Below, one piece after another: positions 1 through 5,683 of a stretch of 6,444 bases of DNA. The stretch is from Chitinophagaceae bacterium (lineage in GTDB: Bacteria > Bacteroidota > Bacteroidia > Chitinophagales > Chitinophagaceae). The DNA lies in the NCBI GenBank assembly GCA_003167015.1, contig PMUF01000515.1:1-6444 (forward strand). Reading direction: 5' to 3'. The notes under the pieces were generated by a model. The model was given only the letters and a program-made list of their open reading frames with translations. It did not search any database and had not been told where the DNA came from. The translations under genes were made by a program, and so were the position numbers. Within the stretch, counting starts at the first letter, position 1. Each line of letters opens with the position of its first letter.

Positions 1-630
1 ATCTTTACCTGTGATACGGGCATGTGCAATGTGTGGAGCGCGCGTTATATCCGGGCGAATGGGAAGAGGACGATGCTGGGGTCTTTCGTGCACGGGTCGA
101 TGGCTAATGCGATGCCGCATGCCATAGGAGCGGCTTTTGCCTGTCCTGACCGCCAGGTGGTGGCCATGTGCGGGGATGGCGGGATATCGATGTTATTAGG
201 GGATCTTGCTACGATCAAACAATATGGGCTAAATATCAAGATCATCGTTTTCAATAACCGGGCTCTCGGCATGGTCAAACTGGAAATGGAAGTGATGGGG
301 CTGCCGGATGCGGAGGTCGATATGGTGAATCCGGACTTCAGGCTTGTCGCCGAGGCGATGGGCATCAAGGGGATCAGTATTCGGGAACCGGAGGAGGTAG
401 AGCGGGGGCTGAAGGAGGCTTTTATGTTTAATGGGGCTGTCCTTGTGGATGTGATGACGGATTCGACTGCGCTGGCGTTGCCGCCGAAAATCGATCTGGA
501 CATGGTAAAGGGCATGGCGCTTTCGATGACTAAGATGATGCTAGGGGGGAAGTTTGAGAATGTGTTACAGCTGGTGAAGGGGAATTATAAGCATCTGCCG
601 GATCTTTTTTTGGAGAATTATAGGAATTAG
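1..630 (+). CDS. poxB: Pyruvate dehydrogenase (quinone) / pyruvate oxidase-type ThDP enzyme, C-terminal part
   Basis: This is the last 209 residues of a thiamine-diphosphate-dependent enzyme; the frame is open from base 1, so the N-terminal and FAD-binding middle domains lie outside the window. The family decarboxylates pyruvate to acetate and CO2 and passes electrons to quinone (PoxB) or oxygen (pyruvate oxidase). The ThDP/Mg pyrophosphate-binding motif is visible as GDGG at residues 58-61 of the fragment, followed by the paired Asn at 85-86 (FNNRALGM). The stretch LGSFVHGSMANAMPHAIGA just before it matches what I recall of E. coli PoxB closely, as do PDRQVVAMCGDGG and the ending pattern around KGMALSMTKMMLGG. 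PoxB carries a C-terminal membrane-binding peptide; here the tail (VLQLVKGNYKHLPDLFLENYRN) appears somewhat longer than the E. coli end. The family call is strong. The acceptor, quinone versus oxygen, cannot be decided from this part, so the symbol is by similarity only. The gene ends at TAG 628-630. Confidence 0.88.
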   Translation: MFTCDTGMCNVWSARYIRANGKRTMLGSFVHGSMANAMPHAIGAAFACPDRQVVAMCGDGGISMLLGDLATIKQYGLNIKIIVFNNRALGMVKLEMEVMGLPDAEVDMVNPDFRLVAEAMGIKGISIREPEEVERGLKEAFMFNGAVLVDVMTDSTALALPPKIDLDMVKGMALSMTKMMLGGKFENVLQLVKGNYKHLPDLFLENYRN

Positions 631-665
631 GGGTTGGCGTGCATTGAAAATCAATTCATTATTTT

Positions 666-681
666 GCCAGGACGACCTGGC
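666..681 (+). terminator. GC-rich hairpin after the poxB-like gene (candidate terminator)
   Basis: GCCAGG and CCTGGC form a perfect 6-bp stem around the 4-nt loop ACGA, beginning 36 nt after the poxB-like stop codon and followed by CTATTTT. The stem is good but the U-tract is weak and interrupted. It also sits about 50 nt before the start of a MobC-like remnant, so an origin-of-transfer inverted repeat is an alternative reading. Confidence 0.35.
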
Positions 682-732
682 CTATTTTGGATCTCTCCAT
701 ACGTTTATTTCGTTGCCTAAAATTACTTCTAT

Positions 733-938
733 GGGCAACAGATCGGGCAGGCCACCCAAGGCCATTAAGCAGGAAAAATTCATCGGCTATTTCGTTACTC
801 ACGCACAGCATTTTGTCATCCGGCAAAAGGCGGAAGAGGCGCGGGTCAAGGAGGGGGCACTGACGGCCATGCTGCAGTGAAGAGGAAGCGAACCGGCAGG
901 ATGCGGACTCGCTGTACCGGGGAGAGAGGATCAAATAA
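733..938 (+). pseudogene. Decayed MobC-like mobilization protein fragment
   Basis: From ATG 733 the frame reads MGNRSGRPPKAIKQEKF, then IGYFVTHAQHFVIRQKAEEARVK, and stops at 880. The basic GRPPK start followed by a region of the type 'xxFxVTxxxxFVIxxKAxxA' is the N-terminal pattern of Bacteroidota MobC-like relaxosome proteins, small DNA-binding partners of a relaxase that act at oriT. Intact members run to roughly 110-150 residues; here the N-terminal part is joined directly to KEGALTAMLQ, which resembles a segment near the C-terminus of those proteins. After the stop, a shifted frame continues as EEEANRQDADSLYRGERIK to TAA 936-938, faintly like the usual C-terminus. I read this as an internal deletion plus a frameshift. 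The open frame also extends upstream to ATG 644, but the family pattern begins at 733. No relaxase gene lies beside it. The homology is from memory of the family pattern; a short unrelated gene is the alternative. Confidence 0.5.
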
Positions 939-941
939 GGG

Positions 942-1925
942 TTAGTCATTTTTATGGGATTCCAGCTCGATTATCTTTTTATCGATAAGCCTGGCGAAAG
1001 ATTTGAATCCGGCGTTGCGAAAGGTGTTGGCGAGTTGGATAAGGATGTTGATGAGTTGGTTGAGCTCGCCTTGCGTATGCCATTCGTACAATCCTTTGTG
1101 GTAATTATTGAGCTCTTCGAGGATGGACAGTTTGCTTTTACCGGTGAGGGCGTGGAGGAGGTCGGCATACTTTTCAAATTTAGCGGGTTTAGTATAGTCG
1201 ATGCTGTCAAAGTCTTTGAAGGCGGACAGGAAGTCAAAGAGGATAAGGACCTGCTTTTTGGAGAAGATGCCCTTGTCCTTGCCCTGGGCACCGGCCTTGA
1301 TGGTGGGCTGGATGTTGACCTGGGTGGCGGAGTAGGTGTTGTGCTGATGGGCGTAATAGTGCTCTTCTGTTTGATTGACCTGCAAATTGATGGTGGGTGG
1401 CGCGGCTTGTCTGCCGAAAAAGGACGGGTCTTTGATCCGGCGCATGGCCTGCAAAAATGCTGCAGTGAAATCCTTATCCGCGTCGGTCAGGAAGTCATAT
1501 AAGACGCTGGTGGAATCGTTAACCAGTTGGCGGTTGATGGCGGCAATTTCGGCTTCGACAGGGTAACGTTGTCTTTCAATGACAGTGGTTAAGAACGCCA
1601 TTGTGCGGGCGAAGAAATGTTTCAGCCCATGGTTGGCCCGGTACTGCAGGATATAGGCCTGAGCGGCGGGTAGATCACGTCTTGATTTTGAATATTCTGC
1701 GTTGAAGTGCTGGAACAGACGGTAATGGCCGAGGAGTCGCTGGGCGGCATCGAGATTATACCAACCGATCCATTCGAGAAACCGGCAACTCCGTACGCTG
1801 GTCCAGCTATTAAGCCGGTCTTTCCTACGCCAGTTGGCGTTGGGGGGAGCATCTTCGGGGTGCAAGAGGGTAAGGTCGATCTTGGGGTCGATCATGGGAT
1901 GAGGTTTAAAGATACCAATGTACAA
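942..1925 (-). CDS. Conserved-looking hypothetical protein, about 320 aa
   Basis: I do not recognise this protein. Numbered from TTG 1925 (327 residues), the N-terminal part is rich in Trp and Arg (NWRRKDRLNSW at 31-41, FLEWIGWYNLDAAQRLLGHYRLF at about 49-71) and looks helical. Residues 84-165 are also helix-rich. A polar linker with Gln, Asn and His (about 180-207, including HYYAHQHNTY) leads to a compact C-terminal block (221-321) beginning FSKKQVLILFDFL and containing LTGKSKLSILEELNNY and GELNQLINILIQLANTF. No signal peptide, membrane segment or enzymatic motif is evident, so it is probably cytoplasmic. The balanced composition argues that this strand is coding rather than the opposite one. 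The start is uncertain: the first ATG is at 1895 (317 residues), TTG 1925 is shown, and the frame stays open to an ATT codon at 1970-1968 followed by Lys codons. It neighbours a MobC-like remnant, so cargo or a regulator of a lost mobile element is possible but unproven. Confidence 0.72.
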   Translation of the reverse strand: MYIGIFKPHPMIDPKIDLTLLHPEDAPPNANWRRKDRLNSWTSVRSCRFLEWIGWYNLDAAQRLLGHYRLFQHFNAEYSKSRRDLPAAQAYILQYRANHGLKHFFARTMAFLTTVIERQRYPVEAEIAAINRQLVNDSTSVLYDFLTDADKDFTAAFLQAMRRIKDPSFFGRQAAPPTINLQVNQTEEHYYAHQHNTYSATQVNIQPTIKAGAQGKDKGIFSKKQVLILFDFLSAFKDFDSIDYTKPAKFEKYADLLHALTGKSKLSILEELNNYHKGLYEWHTQGELNQLINILIQLANTFRNAGFKSFARLIDKKIIELESHKND

Positions 1926-1970
1926 AAAGTCGGGTATGGTTGGGAGTGTGATTTTCTCTTTTTTTTTAAT

Positions 1971-2018
1971 TAGTTAGCTTATGTTAATCAAATTTTTGTA
2001 GGTTCGGAGCCCAAACTT
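1971..2018 (+). promoter_or_regulatory. Leader of the S9 peptidase gene with weak promoter-like element and RBS
   Basis: The AT-rich spacer between the two divergent genes contains AATTTTTG at 1991-1998, seven of eight bases of the Bacteroidota -7 consensus TAnnTTTG, but no TTTG-type -33 element lies at the right distance upstream. GGAG at 2006-2009 ends 9 nt before ATG 2019 and is a reasonable Shine-Dalgarno sequence. It favours ATG 2019 over ATG 2025. The opposite gene must be transcribed from this same spacer. Confidence 0.3.
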
Positions 2019-4178
2019 ATGCACATGAGAAAATTAGCCATACTATGGATGGTGGTCATTGCTGTCCGGGCCACGGGTCAAGTACCGGTGAAAGTGACGG
2101 ACCTGCTGAAGATCAAGTCTGTCGGTGAGATTACGCTGAGTAAAGACGGCAGCCAGGCTGCTTTCGTCGTCACGGAGATTGAAAGCGACTCCGCGGCCAA
2201 GCCTGCAGGATGGGATTACAAATATGTCAATCATATCTATATCGTCCCGGCTGACGGATCTGCGCCGCCACGCCAGCTGACTTCCAAAGAGAGCGCCTCC
2301 TCGCCGGCATGGAGTCCCGATGGTAAACAACTGGCCTTCGTCCGGGCCGTAGATGGCAAACCGCAAATCTTCCTCCTCCGCTTTGACGGCGGAGAGCCCC
2401 TACAGCTGACCCGATGGCGTTATGGAGCCGGCACACCCAAATGGTCGCCTGATGGTAAGGAGATCCTCTTCTCCTCGAAGATCGGGCTCAAAGAGCTGAT
2501 CAAAGACTCTATCCTCAATCCCACGCATGTTCTCCCCCCATGGCCTACGGAAGAACCGGGCATACCCGGTAACGCAGCGCTTCGTCCCTCCTCTGCCAAA
2601 CCCAATCCCGACGGGAATATGGAAGAGATCAGGACCTACCTGGCTAATGATGTTACCGACAAAAAAGCAAAGGTGGTCACTAAGCTGAATTTCCAGGACG
2701 AGATGGAGGTGAACCCGGACATGACCTTTAACGAGTTCTTCGTGCAGTCACTTCAGCCGGGCGCACTGCCGGTAGCGGTGACGCATGGGTTTTATCAGTA
2801 TGCAGCGGTAGGCTGGGGGTCCGATGGGCAGCAATTAATCATCACTGCACATATCGACTCCACTGAAAATCCGGACCGCGATCTGGAAAGCGAGGTCTAT
2901 CTGGCCGACCGGGATGGACAACATCTGCGGCTCCTGCTGGGCGCTAAAGGGATGGTCTACAACAACCCCTGTCTTTCGCCTTCCGGCAAATGGCTGGCTT
3001 TCGAGTACGGACCGACCTCTTACACGAGGATACCTCAACTGGCGATCATTGCCTTGAATGGTTCGCGGGCAACTATCGATTCCATTCCTATTGACCGTTC
3101 GGTTGCCAACCTCACATGGAGCGGGGATGACAAGTACCTCTACTTTACCGCCCATTCCAACGGCGGAGCGCCTATCTACCGGGTATCCCCAACAACCAGG
3201 AAAGTGGAGCAACTGTCGGACTACAACAGTGGAACAGGCAGTCTGGACCTTCGGGCCGAGCACCTGGTCTTTTCGAGAACGGAGGTCGCCGATCCCTCCG
3301 AATTATATACCGCCGACGCTGATGGACAGCATGCCCGGGCTATCAGTGCATTCAATACTTCGTGGGTGCAATCGCGGGTACTGAGCCGTCCGGAAAAGCA
3401 TAGCTTTCAAAACTCACTGGGGCAGACGGTGGAATACTGGGTGATGAAACCCGTCGGCTATACGCCCGGCCACCAGTACCCGCTGCTGCTGGATATGCAC
3501 GGGGGCCCCTCGGCCATGTGGGGACCAGGGGAGAGCAGCATGTGGCACGAATTCCAGTTCTTCTGCGGAAAAGGGTATGGAGTGATCTACTGTAACCCGC
3601 GTGGGTCGGACGGATACGGGCAGGACTTTATGCGCGCCAATATCAAGGACTGGGGTGACGGCCCGACGAGCGACGTGCTAACGGCGTTGGACAAGACGGT
3701 GGCGGAAGGATGGGCAGATACCTCACGGCTGGTCATCTCGGGCGGCTCATACGCCGGTTACCTGACGGCCTGGATCGTGGGGCATGACCATCGCTTTAAG
3801 GCGGCCTGCGCGCAACGGGGCGTATACGACCTGGCCACCTTCTTCGGGGAAGGGAATGCCTGGCGACTAGTACCGAATTATTTTGGCGGTTACCCCTGGG
3901 AACCGGAAGTAAAGGCGATCCTGCAGCATGAATCGCCTATCACCTACGTAAAGGATATCACGACTCCGCTGATTATTTTCCACGGTGAGAGCGACCGGCG
4001 GACGGGCTTTGTTCAAGGAGAGATGCTGTACCGAAGCCTGAAAGTACTGGGACGGCCGGTGGAATATGTGCGGCATCCTGGGGCTACGCACGAACTGACA
4101 AGGAGCGGCGATAACAGGCAACGGATCGATCAGATGCTGAGGACATGGGAGTTTTTTGAAAGGTATGTGGGAAGGTGA
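2019..4178 (+). CDS. Secreted S9-family serine peptidase (prolyl oligopeptidase / acylaminoacyl-peptidase type)
   Basis: A 719-residue exported peptidase that probably cleaves peptides or removes blocked N-terminal residues in the periplasm. Residues 1-21 (MHMRKLAILWMVVIAVRATGQ) form a Sec-type signal peptide. The N-terminal half is a WD40-like/TolB-type beta-propeller with repeated blade motifs: WSPDGKQLAFVRA near 93, WSPDGKEILFSS near 142, WGSDGQQLIITA, LSPSGKWLAFEY and WSGDDKYLYFTA. The C-terminal alpha/beta-hydrolase domain carries the triad: Ser577 in GGSYAGY, Asp659 in FHGESDRRTGF, His691 in PGATHELTRSG. The YPLLLDMHGGPSAMWG and NPRGSDGYGQDF segments are typical of S9. Spacing and length match the S9C group; the closing pattern HELTRSGDNRQRIDQML is characteristic of dipeptidyl or acylaminoacyl peptidases. 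The nucleophile motif has Ala where GGSYGGY is common. The gene stands alone and converges on the next gene, with 43 nt between stop codons. ATG 2025 would also yield a valid signal peptide. Exact substrate preference cannot be read from sequence. Confidence 0.95.
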   Translation: MHMRKLAILWMVVIAVRATGQVPVKVTDLLKIKSVGEITLSKDGSQAAFVVTEIESDSAAKPAGWDYKYVNHIYIVPADGSAPPRQLTSKESASSPAWSPDGKQLAFVRAVDGKPQIFLLRFDGGEPLQLTRWRYGAGTPKWSPDGKEILFSSKIGLKELIKDSILNPTHVLPPWPTEEPGIPGNAALRPSSAKPNPDGNMEEIRTYLANDVTDKKAKVVTKLNFQDEMEVNPDMTFNEFFVQSLQPGALPVAVTHGFYQYAAVGWGSDGQQLIITAHIDSTENPDRDLESEVYLADRDGQHLRLLLGAKGMVYNNPCLSPSGKWLAFEYGPTSYTRIPQLAIIALNGSRATIDSIPIDRSVANLTWSGDDKYLYFTAHSNGGAPIYRVSPTTRKVEQLSDYNSGTGSLDLRAEHLVFSRTEVADPSELYTADADGQHARAISAFNTSWVQSRVLSRPEKHSFQNSLGQTVEYWVMKPVGYTPGHQYPLLLDMHGGPSAMWGPGESSMWHEFQFFCGKGYGVIYCNPRGSDGYGQDFMRANIKDWGDGPTSDVLTALDKTVAEGWADTSRLVISGGSYAGYLTAWIVGHDHRFKAACAQRGVYDLATFFGEGNAWRLVPNYFGGYPWEPEVKAILQHESPITYVKDITTPLIIFHGESDRRTGFVQGEMLYRSLKVLGRPVEYVRHPGATHELTRSGDNRQRIDQMLRTWEFFERYVGR

Positions 4179-4216
4179 GGGGATGCCCCTGGAGTCGGGG
4201 AGATCTATGTGGATCT
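4179..4216. other. Convergent intergenic spacer with small inverted repeats
   Basis: Between the two converging stop codons, GGGG-ATG-CCCC (4179-4189) and AGATC-TATGTG-GATCT (4201-4216) can each form a short stem. CCCC 4186-4189 could alternatively pair with GGGG 4197-4200. None is followed by a clear T-tract on either strand, so a bidirectional terminator is only a guess from position. Confidence 0.25.
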
Positions 4217-4221
4217 ACAAT

Positions 4222-4734
4222 TCAAAGAAAGCGTGTATCCTTCCTTATTTCCTGTTCGACTTTGATCCTTTTATTAATTTTGTCCAGCCATACGAAGATA
4301 ATTATGGCTACCAGATTGAAGTCGATGGCGACAATGTCCGATTGTACATTCATGTTTATTGCCATATCAGAGAGCCCGGCGTTCAAAGTAAACTTAAAAT
4401 TTTCGGTCATATCTACTCCAAGAGCCAAAAAGAAGCCAGGGGCAAATTTGAAAGCATAACCCATTATATTAAATCCGACCATTTGGATGCCCTGGTTGAT
4501 CAATGAGAGGGTCAGTGCTCTTTCTTTCATTTTCAAGCACTGAAAGCCGGTTACAATAGAGAAGGCGAAGAAAAGCAAAGCAATCAAGGTAAGAATTATT
4601 ACGGGGGTGGTCCATGTTTGCGTCCCGTGGACAGACCATAAAAATATAGACAGACCCCAAAATCCGGTTATTATTTGGTAAAGGCCGATTTTCAGTAAAT
4701 CGTTTTTCGATTGGGTTGAAATAAATTCTTCCAT
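4222..4734 (-). CDS. Small four-helix integral membrane protein, function unknown
   Basis: This 170-residue protein starts at ATG 4734 and ends at TGA 4224-4222. Hydrophobic segments lie at about 15-35, 44-64, 82-106 and 137-152, giving four likely inner-membrane helices. A short polar N-terminus (MEEFISTQSKNDLLK) precedes them and a basic cytoplasmic tail follows (DKINKRIKVEQEIRKDTRF). Helix 1 has the aromatic-rich run GFWGLSIFLW; helix 3 contains the Gly/Pro-bearing GYAFKFAPGFFLALG. The loop between helices 3 and 4 (about 107-135) is polar and probably periplasmic. I recognise no family or catalytic motif. The start codon lies 3 nt beyond the stop of the upstream exported YfeS-like protein on the same strand, so the two are almost certainly co-transcribed and may act together at the envelope. 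No Shine-Dalgarno sequence is visible, consistent with translational coupling. Confidence 0.8.
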   Translation of the reverse strand: MEEFISTQSKNDLLKIGLYQIITGFWGLSIFLWSVHGTQTWTTPVIILTLIALLFFAFSIVTGFQCLKMKERALTLSLINQGIQMVGFNIMGYAFKFAPGFFLALGVDMTENFKFTLNAGLSDMAINMNVQSDIVAIDFNLVAIIIFVWLDKINKRIKVEQEIRKDTRFL

Positions 4735-4737
4735 GAT

Positions 4738-5448
4738 TCAGGAGGGCATTTTTCTGACTACCTGCAATAGTTTTTTCCGTTTCTCAAGGTGAGCCTGCTG
4801 CTGGTCGGGCTGGGCGTATAGGCCATTCAGGATGGGCAGCATTTCGCGTTGGAGGGCTTTTGCAGCATAATATTTTAAATTGGGATCAATCTTTCCTTCC
4901 AGCACGAATTGGGCGAAGGCGGTGCCGATAATGGCATCGTCCAAATCGATCAAAAAACTAGTGCCCATATTTTTTCCTGAAGAAGTGGCGATTTGACGTA
5001 TCTCTTCATCACTAAGTTGCTTTCCACCCGGGGAAGTTTTATATTCTTCGTTTTCCTGTTTTAACGCCCTGATTTGTTCGTCAATGTCTGATTGACTCGG
5101 AACATAAGAGAGGCTCATGTACTTCTGTATTTTGGCGGTATCCATTTCGTCCCAGGCGATTTCCGGGTATTTCCAGGAGCTAATCAGGTATCTTAAATAG
5201 GTTAGAGGGGGTATGCCTGCATGGGTTTTCCGCCATTTATAATACCCGTATGCCGCATCGGATCCGGCGTCGCTGCCAAACGGTCCGGCGTCGTCGATTG
5301 GACTCCAAAAGAAATCTTCCTTTATCAAAGCCTGTGCGTTGGGATGGGCAGTTTGGGGTGAGAACTCGAATTTGGTGCTGTCAGGCTGGGCAATGCCGGA
5401 AAGCGAGAACATCCATAGGAGGATGCAGGAAAGAGGTAGTTTAATCAT
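4738..5448 (-). CDS. Exported protein with YfeS-like region
   Basis: A 236-residue protein when started at ATG 5448; an in-frame TTG at 5457 would add three residues but is less likely. Residues 1-20 (MIKLPLSCILLWMFSLSGIA) form a signal peptide with probable cleavage before Gln21, so the product is likely periplasmic. Residues 35-95 carry HPNAQALIKEDFFWSPIDD, then GPFGSDAGSDAAYGYYKWRK and LTYLRYLISSWKYP. The pattern 'HPxAxxLxxxxFF...PFGSDxGxDxxxxxxxWR' resembles the uncharacterised E. coli YfeS family as I recall it. A charged, probably coiled segment follows (about 118-150), then a helical block with DLDDAIIGTAFAQFVLEGKID at 168-188 and a Lys-rich tail. No catalytic residues can be assigned. 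It is the first gene of a two-gene operon with the membrane protein downstream (3-nt gap). YfeS-type proteins are usually cytoplasmic, so an exported version is notable. The gene itself is secure, the YfeS link moderate. Confidence 0.82.
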   Translation of the reverse strand: MIKLPLSCILLWMFSLSGIAQPDSTKFEFSPQTAHPNAQALIKEDFFWSPIDDAGPFGSDAGSDAAYGYYKWRKTHAGIPPLTYLRYLISSWKYPEIAWDEMDTAKIQKYMSLSYVPSQSDIDEQIRALKQENEEYKTSPGGKQLSDEEIRQIATSSGKNMGTSFLIDLDDAIIGTAFAQFVLEGKIDPNLKYYAAKALQREMLPILNGLYAQPDQQQAHLEKRKKLLQVVRKMPS

Positions 5449-5455
5449 TTGACTC

Positions 5456-5484
5456 AAGTTCGGAATAATTCGGAGAAAGTTCGG
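5456..5484 (-). repeat. Three helically phased CCGAA (TTCGG) direct repeats upstream of the YfeS-like operon
   Basis: On the plus strand TTCGG occurs at 5459-5463, 5469-5473 and 5480-5484, with start-to-start spacing of 10 and 11 bp. The outer two extend to AAGTTCGG (5456-5463 and 5477-5484), exactly 21 bp apart. All lie within 36 nt upstream of ATG 5448. Same-face spacing on the helix suggests a multimeric regulator binding site; chance or a 5' UTR element cannot be excluded. Confidence 0.45.
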
Positions 5485-5578
5485 TGATAATTGAGGCTAT
5501 GGTATATTTATTACTTGCCAAAACTGGGTAGAAAAAGGCGCTTTAGGCGAGTGATAACCTTATAGTTGTTTAGGGACT

Positions 5579-5620
5579 TTTGAAGTCTCTATCAGGATAT
5601 GAGATAATTTTCTATATTTA
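5579..5620 (+). promoter_or_regulatory. Candidate promoter of the serine hydrolase gene
   Basis: TTTG at 5579-5582 could serve as a Bacteroidota -33 element. TAATTTTC (5605-5612) and TATATTTA (5613-5620) each match seven of eight positions of the -7 consensus TAnnTTTG. Spacing to the first is 22 nt, slightly longer than the usual 19-21. The rest of the spacer 5485-5683 is AT-rich and shows no gene. Confidence 0.3.
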
Positions 5621-5652
5621 ATTGATAATCATAGTAACACTTGTGAGCGGAC

Positions 5653-5680
5653 CACGTCTTAATGGATGAATTAAGTTGTG
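5653..5680 (+). promoter_or_regulatory. Inverted repeat just before the serine hydrolase start codon
   Basis: CTTAAT (5658-5663) and ATTAAG (5670-5675) are perfect 6-bp arms around a 6-nt spacer. Pairing extends outward through one G-U wobble and one mismatch to CAC (5653-5655) with GTG (5678-5680). The element ends 3 nt before ATG 5684. It could be a repressor operator or a 5' UTR hairpin that hides the ribosome entry site. Confidence 0.35.
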
Positions 5681-5683
5681 ACG

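Noticed and set aside
45..515. A 156-codon open frame antisense to the poxB-like gene
   Set aside because: It lies wholly within a strongly supported enzyme fragment, is Ser/Pro-rich with no domain character, and is a typical shadow frame.
954..1502. A 182-codon plus-strand frame opposite the unknown protein
   Set aside because: Its composition is dominated by Gly, Val, Glu and Asp in runs typical of antisense frames; the minus-strand frame has balanced, protein-like composition.
4156..4506. Plus-strand frames overlapping the membrane protein gene
   Set aside because: They start inside the peptidase gene end and run antisense to a coherent four-helix membrane protein; no supporting start site or motif.
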